From NCBI RefSeq assembly GCF_035994945.1, contig NZ_CP108678.1, forward strand, positions 248,001 through 312,000: 64,000 nt of DNA, given 5' to 3'. Source of the DNA: Streptomyces sp. NBC_01216 (lineage in GTDB: Bacteria; Actinomycetota; Actinomycetes; Streptomycetales; Streptomycetaceae). Below are positions 1-7,865 of the stretch, piece after piece (the first letter of the stretch is position 1; each line of letters opens with the position of its first letter). The position numbers were made by a program, and so were the translations under genes. Under the pieces are notes generated by a model, which was given only the letters and a program-made list of their open reading frames with translations, did no database searches and was not told the DNA's origin.

Positions 1-52
1 TGGGCAGCTACGCCACGGGGGGGCGGTGAGACTTCCTGCTCGGATCGCATCG

Positions 53-559
53 TCAGAGCCAGCCCAGTTCCACGATCTCCTCTCCCTCCCCCTGAGGGGC
101 CTCGAACCGGGCGAAGAAGTCGTCCAAGGCCTCTGGCGTCACCAGCAACGAGTTCGCGTCCCCACGCTCGTTACGCTCCGCAAGCCGGCGCAGCAACTCC
201 TCACGGCCGACCGGGAAGTACAGCAGCCTCCACCGCCCACCGGCCGACTCCACCAGCTCCTTCATCGCCTCGCGGTCCTTGCGCAGCCACAGCCCGTGGT
301 CCCACACCACATCCCGACCCGCCGTCACCAGCCCCACCAGCCGCCGGCGCATCTCGTCGACGACCGGGGCCTCCTTCTCGAAGTAGGTGTCCTCCCGGTA
401 GTCGACGCCATACCGGCCGTGCCGTTCGAAGACCACCTCGTCCACCGACAGCCGCACCACGCCCCGGGGCTCCAGCACCCGCTGGGCGTACGTCGTCTTG
501 CCCGAGCCGGTGAGACCCACCAGCAGGAACACCACCGGAGTCTCGCCCTCGGCCACCAC
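53..559 (-). CDS. P-loop kinase-like ATPase (zeta-toxin/AAA_33 type)
   Basis: About 168 residues. A Walker A motif (GLTGSGKTT) sits near residue 15, followed by SVDEVVFERHG and a DHGLWLRKDRE segment typical of small P-loop kinases that phosphorylate a small molecule or RNA end. The reading frame stays open much further upstream, but the extra N-terminus is low-complexity and overlaps the divergent neighbour. I chose the GTG at 559 because AAGGAG lies just upstream; a GTG at 556 or TTG at 571 are alternatives. The C-terminus looks complete. The substrate cannot be named. It stands head-to-head with a second P-loop kinase. Confidence 0.7.
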   Translation of the reverse strand: MVAEGETPVVFLLVGLTGSGKTTYAQRVLEPRGVVRLSVDEVVFERHGRYGVDYREDTYFEKEAPVVDEMRRRLVGLVTAGRDVVWDHGLWLRKDREAMKELVESAGGRWRLLYFPVGREELLRRLAERNERGDANSLLVTPEALDDFFARFEAPQGEGEEIVELGWL

Positions 560-794
560 CCACTCCTTCAACTGTCTCCCGCGTTCCCCGGCAGTCTGCC
601 ACCGCCGGCCCACCCGGATCCCCCGGAACCGGCCGCCGCCTCTCGAAGGAGCCGCCCGTGTCCGCCCCGTACTCGCGCGCCTATGTCCGCCAGGCCCCCG
701 GTACCCTCGCCAAGGCCTCATGGCCGTCCGGCTCACCAAGCGGCAACCTCGGACCTGCTCTGCGCCCCGCCTCCACCACCCTCGGAGTCCACAC

Positions 795-1376
795 GTGCCC
801 GTCCGACCCCCGACCCTGGCCGTGGTCAGCGGCCCGCCGGCGACCGGGAAGACCACCCTCGCCCGGGAACTCGCCCGGTCCCTGGGCTGCCCCGCGATCC
901 TGCGTGACGAGATCAAGCAAGGGATGGTCATGAACCATCCCGGTCACGACGCCGACGGCGACGACCCGCTCAACATTCCGGCCCTGAAGGCGTTCTTCGC
1001 GGCGATCACCGTCCTCCTGCGAGCCGGCACCACCGTCGTCGCCGAAGCTGCCTTCCAGGACCGCCTCTGGCGCCCCGGGCTGGAGCCGCTCACGGAGCTC
1101 GCCGATCTCCGGATCATCCGTTGCACCACCCCGGCGCCAACCATCGCCCAACGCATCACCGACCGAGCCCGTGCCGACAGCCACCGAGCCGCTCACGGCG
1201 ACAAGGCCCTGCTCGCCGACATGGCGGCTGGCGTGTACGACCCCGATCAGTTCGTCCCCATCAGCCTGGACGCCCCGAAGCTACTGGTGGACACCTCCGA
1301 CGGCTACGCGCCCGGCATGGCGGAGATCCAGAGATTCGTGCTGTGGACGGATCCCGAGGGGGACATAAGCTGGTGA
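795..1376 (+). CDS. P-loop kinase-like ATPase (AAA_33 type)
   Basis: About 193 residues. Walker A is SGPPATGKTT at residues 11-20, followed by a RDEIKQGMV segment and a later EAAFQ motif, the pattern of chloramphenicol-phosphotransferase/zeta-like kinases. The GTG at 795 is preceded by CGGAG six bases upstream, and coding character begins there; the open frame back to 498 overlaps the divergent kinase and looks non-coding. The phosphate acceptor is unknown. A paired divergent arrangement with another P-loop kinase suggests a shared promoter region between about 560 and 790. Confidence 0.7.
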   Translation: MPVRPPTLAVVSGPPATGKTTLARELARSLGCPAILRDEIKQGMVMNHPGHDADGDDPLNIPALKAFFAAITVLLRAGTTVVAEAAFQDRLWRPGLEPLTELADLRIIRCTTPAPTIAQRITDRARADSHRAAHGDKALLADMAAGVYDPDQFVPISLDAPKLLVDTSDGYAPGMAEIQRFVLWTDPEGDISW

Positions 1377-1553
1377 TTTCACGGTGCCGGCCCTCCCTGC
1401 TCGCCTCCCGGCGCCGGGGTGTCCGCTGGTGCCACGGAATCGCGTCCGACCCGATCCCGCTCCACGCCCGGATGCAGACTATGAACAGCGACGACGTCGC
1501 CGAGCCGTCCTCGACCCGCGCCTACACCCCCGTGCTCACCATCGGAGACCGCC

Positions 1554-2138
1554 ATCACCAGCCCCGCTGACCCGATCATCTGGCTGCGCACCGAGACCTG
1601 TGGACTCGGCCCCTACCGCGCCGACCTCGTCGAGACCTACTGGCGCTGGGAGCAGGACCCCGCCCTCCTGGTCGGCTACGGACGCCAGGCCCCCGAGTCC
1701 CTGGAAGCCCGCACGGAAGGCATGGCCCACCAACTGCGCGGCGAGAACATCCGCTTCACCATCTACGATCTCACCGACAGTGAACCCACTCCTGCCGGTA
1801 TTGCGACCCTGCTGCCCGACCACAGTGTCCGCACCGCCGAGTTCGTGATCATGCTCGGTCCGGAGGCACGCGACCGGGGGCTGGGCACCGCCGCCACCCG
1901 GCTGACACTCGACTACGCCTTCCACGTCACGAATCTGCGGACGGTCTGGCTGAAGGTCCTCGCCCCGAACACCGGGGCGATCCGCGCATACGAGAAGGCC
2001 GGCTTCCAGCACGTCGGCCCGATCCGCCAAGCCGGGTACTGGCTCGGCCAGGTATGCGATGAGATCGTGATGGACGCCCTGGCTTCGGAATTTGGTGCCC
2101 CGTCAAGCATCACCCCCGGAGCCTCCAAGCCTTCCTGA
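1554..2138 (+). CDS. GNAT N-acetyltransferase, start unresolved
   Basis: The frame encodes a typical GNAT fold: N-terminal LVETYWRWEQDPALLVGYGR followed by PESLEARTEG, the acetyl-CoA loop region RDRGLGTAATRL (Q/RxxGxG/A type), and the C-terminal NTGAIRAYEKAGFQ. The first ATG in frame (1722) would delete the conserved N-terminal strand and helix, so it is unlikely to be the start. From the upstream stop at 1482 to 1722 the frame has no ATG, GTG or TTG. ATC at 1554 has GGAG six bases upstream and is used here provisionally; CTG at 1584 is an alternative. A frameshift from the ATG at 1481 in another frame is equally possible. Substrate unknown. Confidence 0.65.
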   Translation: MTSPADPIIWLRTETCGLGPYRADLVETYWRWEQDPALLVGYGRQAPESLEARTEGMAHQLRGENIRFTIYDLTDSEPTPAGIATLLPDHSVRTAEFVIMLGPEARDRGLGTAATRLTLDYAFHVTNLRTVWLKVLAPNTGAIRAYEKAGFQHVGPIRQAGYWLGQVCDEIVMDALASEFGAPSSITPGASKPS

Positions 2139-2287
2139 GCGCCCTCGTCCGTGGTGTGACCTCGTGGAGTCGGTAGACCCGGGGCAGGTCGCGGCGTAGC
2201 GTCAGGGGTGAGGTCCCGCCGTATCCCCCGTCGGCGGGACCTCCTTGGTTCCAGCCGGTGGGGCGCACACGCCCGCTGCTTTGTTCG

Positions 2288-2536
2288 TCAGCCGCGAGGC
2301 TCGGGGCCGGCCTCCGTCACCAGGGTGATGCGCTCGGCGCAGACGGACGGGTCTCCCGTACGGTGCCCCGGCTCGAACACCGCGACGGTGTAGCTAGCGA
2401 TCCCGGACGGCAACTGCAGGAACATGTCGTTGATGCGCGACTTGGTGTGCTCCAGGGCATCGGACGCACGGGGTTGGTCGACGGTCAGCATGCGCGGCCC
2501 GACCCCAGGGATATCCACCTCGACGTTCCACTTCAT
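2288..2536 (-). CDS. small conserved-looking hypothetical protein, 82 aa
   Basis: An 82-residue product beginning MKWNVEVDIPGVGPRMLTVD. It looks like a small alpha/beta protein: a beta-rich start, a helix (ASDALEHTKSRIND) and a strand (ASYTVAVFEPG). The start is an ATG preceded by CAGGA. It lies 23 bases downstream of the GNAT gene on the same strand, so the two are probably one transcript. I do not recognise the family. Confidence 0.6.
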   Translation of the reverse strand: MKWNVEVDIPGVGPRMLTVDQPRASDALEHTKSRINDMFLQLPSGIASYTVAVFEPGHRTGDPSVCAERITLVTEAGPEPRG

Positions 2537-2559
2537 GCGGCCATCCTGGCAGGGCCGGG

Positions 2560-3087
2560 CTACGTGAGCAGGCCGCTGCGCGGGGGACGCGCCGCTGGTT
2601 GCAGGACGACCTTCCTCAGCGCCCGGTTGATGTCGGGATTGCGGCCGGGGACGTACGAGCGAACCGGTGTGTAGCCGCATGCGGTGTACAGGGCGAGGGC
2701 GGCGAGGTTGTGCACGCCGGTCTCCAGCAAGAGCTCGGTGTGGCCGCGGCCGAGTGCGTCTTGTTCGAGAGCGGCGAGGATCCGGCGGCCGAGGCCTTGC
2801 CCGCGGGTGGGCGGGGCGACGTACATCCGCTTGATCTCTGCGGTGGAGAGGCTGCGGGCCCGCCAGCCCCCGCAGGCCAGGGCCGGTCCGTCCCCCAGGC
2901 CGGCGACCAGGAACAGGCCGTGCGGGGCGTCGAACTCCACGCTCTCGGTGGCCTCGGGGTCGTCGGCAGTGCCGTAGGTGGCCAACTGCTCCTGGTGAAG
3001 GGCTTGGGTGAGGGCGCGGGCGTCGGCGGTGCCGTACCGGACAGCGGTAAGCGTCCATCGGGGGTCGGTCTGCAGCAGCGAGGTCAT
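2560..3087 (-). CDS. GNAT N-acetyltransferase
   Basis: 175 residues. The central MYVAPPTRGQGLGRRILAAL is the GNAT motif A with the RGQGLG acetyl-CoA pyrophosphate loop, followed by LLLETGVHNLAALALYTACG, the usual motif B. Length fits a single-domain GNAT. The acceptor substrate cannot be inferred. It probably heads a two-gene unit with the 82-aa protein downstream. Confidence 0.85.
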   Translation of the reverse strand: MTSLLQTDPRWTLTAVRYGTADARALTQALHQEQLATYGTADDPEATESVEFDAPHGLFLVAGLGDGPALACGGWRARSLSTAEIKRMYVAPPTRGQGLGRRILAALEQDALGRGHTELLLETGVHNLAALALYTACGYTPVRSYVPGRNPDINRALRKVVLQPAARPPRSGLLT

Positions 3088-3270
3088 GGTGTTGATGGTG
3101 CCGCGCGAAGAGGAGTCCAGTGCATCCCCGTGTCCGGCGGCGCGCCGCCCGGCCAGCGGTTGGGCGGACCGTAGTGAGGAGGGTGCGGCACCAGGCGCTG
3201 CGCTCAGTCGGCTCCAGGCCGAGGCCCGGGACCTCGGCCGGCCACCGTGGGCCGTGCCAGCCCTGCTTGG

Positions 3271-3554
3271 TGACGCAGGCGCCTGCGGTGACGCTGCTGG
3301 ATGACGCTGTGGCGGGTGCCCGATGCCCGCGCTGACGTGCGGGTTCCCCTCTGGCTAGGTGGGCGACAGACGCTGATGACGCTCTGACGCACCATGTCTC
3401 CGGTCCACTTTCCTCCTTCCCTCCCCTTCTAGTGAGATGGGGTATGAGAGCGTCATCAGCGTCATAGCCACACAGCCACGCACAAGAACATGAAGGTCAA
3501 AGCCAGTTCAGGGTGGGCAGAGAGTGCGTCATGGGGAGCGTCACCGCTGCGTCA
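3271..3554. repeat. cluster of ten TGACGC hexamers (iteron-like)
   Basis: TGACGC occurs on the plus strand at 3271, 3289, 3302, 3377 and 3385, then as its complement GCGTCA at 3450, 3459, 3526, 3538 and 3549. Five copies in one direction face five in the other, centred near 3420. About 0.2 copies would be expected by chance in 284 bp of this composition. No convincing gene covers the stretch. It could be a replication-initiator or regulator binding array. It ends right at the edge of the inverted-repeat element. Confidence 0.7.
3369..3463. repeat. 17-bp perfect inverted repeat inside the hexamer cluster
   Basis: GACGCTGATGACGCTCT at 3369-3385 is repeated in inverted orientation at 3447-3463, separated by 61 bases of lower-GC sequence that includes TTTCCTCCTTCC. 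This could place protein sites symmetrically around an AT-richer segment. The arms are too far apart to act as a terminator. Confidence 0.7.
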
Positions 3555-3558
3555 CCGC

Positions 3559-3945
3559 TGTCCCGTGACAAGTGATCTTGACCAGTTGCCAGGTGAGTTT
3601 GACCGCCTGCTTCGGCCTTGCGAGCACCGATCTATGGTTAGCAGTGAATCCGTAGGTCGCCGTCGTGACAGAGGACGACGACCTGGTCGCCAGTCTCGAT
3701 GACGTGCCAACGTTGCTCCCGGGCGTGGCCAAGAAGGGCGTCCATCCCGCCGTTGTTGTCCACGTCCCTCCGGGCGCGTCGGACCACGCCGCCAGCAGTG
3801 GCCTGCCCGGCTTGGAACATCTGTTGCATCCAAGGAGTCAAAGGCATAACTCGACTGTAGGTCGGGGAAGGTCAACCCGCCTGTCCCACCAAACCGAGCG
3901 GTCAAACTCACCTGGCAATCGGTCAAGATCATCTGCCAGAGGACA
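3559..3945. mobile_element. MITE-like inverted-repeat element with 5-bp target duplication
   Basis: The left end (3559-3605) and the inverted right end (3899-3945) match over about 47 bp; both begin TGTCC and share the core TTGCCAGGTGAGTTTGACCG. The element is flanked by the direct repeat ACCGC (3554-3558 and 3946-3950), a 5-bp target-site duplication. At 387 bp it has no room for a transposase; inside is one 69-residue frame. The same architecture recurs at 22571-22969, so this is a family, probably moved in trans by a full-length insertion sequence elsewhere. Confidence 0.8.
3638..3847 (-). CDS. 69-aa hypothetical protein carried inside the MITE-like element
   Basis: 69 residues, beginning MPLTPWMQQMFQAGQATAGG and ending QVVVLCHDGDLRIHC. 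Composition and strand/helix alternation look like a real small protein, and the frame lies entirely between the element's inverted repeats. The ATG has no strong Shine-Dalgarno. If translated, it would be a passenger gene of the element. I do not recognise the family. Confidence 0.4.
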   Translation of the reverse strand: MPLTPWMQQMFQAGQATAGGVVRRARRDVDNNGGMDALLGHAREQRWHVIETGDQVVVLCHDGDLRIHC

Positions 3946-4175
3946 ACCGCCTGCCGGACGCGACGACCGTCTCGCGTCCGGCACCGCTGGGCCCACGGTG
4001 GTCTCCCCCTCCCCCGCGGGCCCCGGGGTGCCGGACGCTGTGGGAGGCGCTCCTCGGACTGGACCGGCCGGGCTTCCGCGGGTGTCCGGGCATGCGGACG
4101 GCCCGCGCGTCCAGGCGGCGACGGCGGGTGAGGGTGAGGGGTATGGGGGCCTGGGTCCGTCGGGCGGGTATTCGG

Positions 4176-5780
4176 TTAGGTGCGCGGCTCCGGGGTGGAG
4201 TGGAGGGTAATGAGGAAGCCGCGCCCGGAGCCGGTGCGGGGCGTCTTGCGGATGTCGATGCCTCGGCCGCGCAGCGCGGGGGCGAGGGAGGTCAAGCGGG
4301 CGGAGAGCAACGCGGTCGTCTTGGGCCAGGTGTCCGGGAGGGGGCCGGGTGGCCGGAGGACGGTGTCGATCTGGCCGGTGGTGGCCTGCCATTCGGTGGT
4401 GTACGCGGCGCTGGCCCAGCGGGTGAGGGCGGTGGCGACCGGGTCGGCGTCGATGACGTCGTCGGTGACTTCTTCCTGAGCGCCGGTGTAGGTGGCCAGG
4501 GTGTCCCAGCCGGTGACCGCGTCCAGGGCCCACAGCAGTTCGGCCCAGTCGGCCATCCGCGGCCGCTGGTCGAGCTGGGCGGCCGCGTCGGGTAGGCGCG
4601 CCCACACTGCGGCGGCCAGATCGAGCAGGCCGCCGAGGATGCGGCCGTGCGCGGCACGGTAGCTGCGCCACAGGTCGGCCTCGCTGCGCCGGGCCTTGGG
4701 GTCGATCATCTCCAGGGTGAAGGGGAGCAGGCGTTCGGCGAGGTCGGGCTGGAGGGCGCCGACGTCGATGCCGGTCAGCACGACGGGGCGCTGGTACGCC
4801 CAGGAGGCGACGTCATCATCCGTATACATCTCGCGTTTGGCGACGGAGGCCCCGGTGACGGTGCGGCACAGGAAGTCCGACAGCCACTGGGGGATGCCGG
4901 CGATGTTGTCCAGGCCCATCGTCCAGCCGGCCGAGGCGGCGACCGCGCCGTCGTCCTCGCTGCGGGGGACGTTGCGGACCTCGGCCCGGATCCCGTCGAG
5001 GACCCGCAGCAGCTGCCTCGCGGAGGTGGTCTTCGCGGTGCCGCGTTCGCCGTTGAAGTACGCGACGGGGCGGGGCATGTTCGGCCGCAGCCCGGCCAGC
5101 AGCCAGGCGACGGCCATCCGCCAGGACGGTTCGGCCAGCGCGGACAGCTCGCGCAGCAGGCCCAGGCCCACCCGCCAGCCGCCCGGGTCGCGTTCGGGCA
5201 TCGGGAGCTCGCCGGTCAGGCGGGTGCGCCGCCACAGCGGGCCGTCGCCGACGGGCGGCGTGATCACCGACCAGGTGCCCGGTTCGATGCACACGCTCTG
5301 TCCGTCCGTACGGCCGAGGTCGAGCCAGGTCACCTGCTCGTCAACGGGGTCGGGGGCGATCCGCAGGTGGACCGGCTGTTCCGGAGCGTCCAGGGCAAGG
5401 GCGTCCATGGAGGCGATCGCATCGGTCAGGCACCCCTGGGACGGGGCCCTGCCGGTGCGCAGGACGTAGGAGCGGTTGAGGAGTTGACGCAGGCTGCCGG
5501 TGCCGCCGAAGCCACCGGCGGCGCGCAGCGGGCGGGCGATCGGCGGGCCTTCGGCCGGGACGGCGTACGCGGTTTGGTCGCAGCGCACCAGGACGTACTC
5601 GTCCATGCCCAGGTGCAGCAGGACATCGGCCTGCGACATCTTCGGCCCGCGCTCGGGGCTGGGCTGCTCGTCCGGTGCCGCGGCTGTCGACTCCCCCGCT
5701 TGGGCGGGCGGTGCCGGACGGGCGGGTCGGGGTTCGCCGGCCGGGAGCGGGAGCGTCACGCGGGTGGTCAGGTCGGTCAT
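4176..5780 (-). CDS. plasmid/phage-type helicase-like ATPase
   Basis: 534 residues. A disordered Pro/Ala-rich N-terminus is followed by a P-loop module: YFNGERGTAKTTSARQLLRV near residue 240 (GxxGxxKT Walker A) and a later VVLTGIDVGALQPDLAERLL that resembles the sensor strand and arginine-finger region of SF3/D5-like helicases. Its ATG overlaps the stop of the primase gene by 4 nt (ATGA), so translation is coupled. In this position it is likely to unwind DNA for the adjacent primase-polymerase. The family label is inferred from the motifs and neighbour. Confidence 0.65.
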   Translation of the reverse strand: MTDLTTRVTLPLPAGEPRPARPAPPAQAGESTAAAPDEQPSPERGPKMSQADVLLHLGMDEYVLVRCDQTAYAVPAEGPPIARPLRAAGGFGGTGSLRQLLNRSYVLRTGRAPSQGCLTDAIASMDALALDAPEQPVHLRIAPDPVDEQVTWLDLGRTDGQSVCIEPGTWSVITPPVGDGPLWRRTRLTGELPMPERDPGGWRVGLGLLRELSALAEPSWRMAVAWLLAGLRPNMPRPVAYFNGERGTAKTTSARQLLRVLDGIRAEVRNVPRSEDDGAVAASAGWTMGLDNIAGIPQWLSDFLCRTVTGASVAKREMYTDDDVASWAYQRPVVLTGIDVGALQPDLAERLLPFTLEMIDPKARRSEADLWRSYRAAHGRILGGLLDLAAAVWARLPDAAAQLDQRPRMADWAELLWALDAVTGWDTLATYTGAQEEVTDDVIDADPVATALTRWASAAYTTEWQATTGQIDTVLRPPGPLPDTWPKTTALLSARLTSLAPALRGRGIDIRKTPRTGSGRGFLITLHSTPEPRT

Positions 5781-6838
5781 GGCCGTGCTCCGGGGCTCGG
5801 GATGGTGCGCGGCGAGCGCATGCCCGCCTGGAGTGCGCGGCGGAGGGTGGACTGGGCCTTGGCTTCGCCGGGGTCGACCCCGGCGAGCGCGGCAGCCTCG
5901 GTGAGGGCCTGGTGGACGTCGTCGAGCTCCAGCAGTCCGGCGCCGACCAGCTGGCCGAGTCTGAACCCGGCGCGGTTGAGCTGGTCGTTGCGGCCGGAGC
6001 GGGCGCCGGCGACGGTCTTGGTTTCCCGGCGCAGTGCCGCGGCGGCGTACGCGGCCGCGTCGCCGGGCCGGTGGCGTACGGCGGGGCGGGGAAGCCGGAT
6101 CCGGGCCGGCGGCGGTTCGGCGGGGTCACGGCGCCGCATTCCGACGCGGGCCAGCTCAAGGGCGAGCCAGCGCGGCAGCCGGGCGGGTTCCATCACCGGA
6201 CCGGTGACCTGGTAGCAGCCGACCGGGGTGCGGGTGGTGGGCGCGACGGCGGTGGACCAGCCGGCCCGCACGTCGATCTGCCAGCCGAGCCGGCCCGAAC
6301 CCTGGGTGAAGCGGGCGTCATCGGTCCGGTACCAGAGGTGGATCCCGCCCCCCGGGGTGCGCACCGTCAGCGTCGGCGGGGCGTGCAGCAGGCTCTCGGC
6401 CCGCCGCACCCGGCACAGCAGCTCCAGCACATCCACCCCGGTGCGCACCCGATCGGCCTCCGGGACGGCGGCCAGGTCGAGGCCGGGCAGCACCAACTCC
6501 CGCCCGGGGAGCGGGTGGTGGTGGTCGTCCAGGTCGAGGACCAGGAGACCGGACGGCCCGGTGGCCACGCCGACGGCGAAATCGCGGCCGCGCCACCAGC
6601 GGCGGATCAGGTCCGGATCGGTCGTCGCCGCCCGCACCCCGTGGCAGTACCGTCCCGCCGCCAGGCAGCCGCAGCCGCCAGCGCCCAGGTCGGGAAACCC
6701 GCAGGGCGGCGGGCCACCGGGCGTGGGCGGCCGGCACCGGCGGCAGTTGCCGGTAGGAGTCTTCGATCCGGGGCACAGCGGATGGACCCACCACCCTCTG
6801 CCCGCGCACCGCAAGGCCAGCTCGAGTCCGTTGCTCAC
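5777..6838 (-). CDS. bifunctional DNA primase/polymerase (Prim-Pol)
   Basis: About 353 residues from the GTG at 6838. It carries archaeo-eukaryotic Prim-Pol signatures: VHPLCPGSKTP near the N-terminus, the metal-binding LVLDLDD, GGGIHLWYR (the GGxHxW element) and IDVRAGWSTAVAP (third acidic residue and conserved strand). A cysteine cluster (CRRC, CGC, C) between residues 33 and 67 may bind zinc. The C-terminal PriCT-like helical part is present. It would synthesise primers for plasmid DNA replication. It starts 7 nt after the upstream gene and overlaps the downstream ATPase by 4 nt. Confidence 0.8.
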   Translation of the reverse strand: MSNGLELALRCAGRGWWVHPLCPGSKTPTGNCRRCRPPTPGGPPPCGFPDLGAGGCGCLAAGRYCHGVRAATTDPDLIRRWWRGRDFAVGVATGPSGLLVLDLDDHHHPLPGRELVLPGLDLAAVPEADRVRTGVDVLELLCRVRRAESLLHAPPTLTVRTPGGGIHLWYRTDDARFTQGSGRLGWQIDVRAGWSTAVAPTTRTPVGCYQVTGPVMEPARLPRWLALELARVGMRRRDPAEPPPARIRLPRPAVRHRPGDAAAYAAAALRRETKTVAGARSGRNDQLNRAGFRLGQLVGAGLLELDDVHQALTEAAALAGVDPGEAKAQSTLRRALQAGMRSPRTIPSPGARP

Positions 6839-6845
6839 GCCGCGC

Positions 6846-7865
6846 TCACCGCCTCCCGGGCCGGGCCGGGGCCTGCCGGACCAGACCCGGCAGCGGCTCG
6901 CCGTCCACCGGCCGGGCCGCGTACTGCACCATCCGCTCCCGCCAGCCTCCCGCCCGCGGCTGGGCCGGGGCCTGGATCTCGGTGCGGACCTGGTCGAGTA
7001 GCTGCACCAGCAATGCCTTCGCGCACCGGCGCGCCGCCTCGTCGGCCGCCGCCAGGACCTCAGACTCACCGCGGCGCCGGGCCCGCTCAATCCCGGCCAC
7101 CCGCTCGGCCTCCGCCCGCGCCTGCGGGCTGTCGAGCAAGACCTCCAGCGCCAACTCGCGTTCACTGGCCACCAGCTGCTCGGCGAGCTCCCGCAGCTGC
7201 CAGACCACCGCCGCCTCCGGCAGGCCCTCGGTACGCCACCGCTCCCCCGCCTGCCCGGTCTCGGCCTCCAACCGTGCCCGGCACGAGCCGAGCCGCCCCG
7301 CCACGGCGCCCGGGACATCCGCCCGGCCCGCCGCCACAGCTGCGAACCGCGTCGCCGACTCCAGGGCCTGACACGTCGACCGGGTCTCCGAGCAGATCAG
7401 GCACAGCCCGCCCGCCTCCGGCGCCCCGCACTCTGCGCACCGCCGGGCCGCCACCTCAGCCTGAGTAGCCATCAGTTCCTCGCGGTGGCGAGCCCACACC
7501 TCCTCACGGCGGGCACGCTCCACCGCCGCGCGCTTCCTCCGGACAGCCTCCTCGGCCGCCAGCCGGGCAACCGCCTGGCCCAGCCGACGCTCGACCTCCG
7601 CCCGGGACTCCTGCGGCTCCAACGCCAGCAGTTCCTGGGTGACGGCCCGTGCGACCTGGTGCCGCAGGGCACGGCGGTCCTCGATCCGCGCCCACTCCCA
7701 CCGCACCGGCGCCAGAGCCTCCTCCAGCCCGCGGGGCAGAGTCCCTCGCAGCAGCACCGGCGCACCACCGACACCGGCTTTCCCGTCCTGCCGTTCGACA
7801 ATTAGGTCGTGGCGCCGTTCCCCGGGGCTGGACGGTGTCCCGGGGGCGCGTGCGGGACGGTTCAT
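6846..7865 (-). CDS. replication-operon zinc-ribbon protein, related to the C-terminal half of its neighbour
   Basis: 339 residues from the ATG at 7865, which overlaps the previous stop by 4 nt. The N-terminal part (LPRGLEEALAPVRWEWARIE) and a zinc ribbon (CAECGAPEAGGLCLIC) match, in the same order, segments of the C-terminal half of the larger upstream protein (VPKGLERVLEPVAMVWGRLD and CEGCGKPNTAGMCGQC). Long charged helices fill the rest. This reads as an ancient partial duplication. It is probably a DNA-binding accessory to the primase and helicase downstream. Confidence 0.65.
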   Translation of the reverse strand: MNRPARAPGTPSSPGERRHDLIVERQDGKAGVGGAPVLLRGTLPRGLEEALAPVRWEWARIEDRRALRHQVARAVTQELLALEPQESRAEVERRLGQAVARLAAEEAVRRKRAAVERARREEVWARHREELMATQAEVAARRCAECGAPEAGGLCLICSETRSTCQALESATRFAAVAAGRADVPGAVAGRLGSCRARLEAETGQAGERWRTEGLPEAAVVWQLRELAEQLVASERELALEVLLDSPQARAEAERVAGIERARRRGESEVLAAADEAARRCAKALLVQLLDQVRTEIQAPAQPRAGGWRERMVQYAARPVDGEPLPGLVRQAPARPGRR

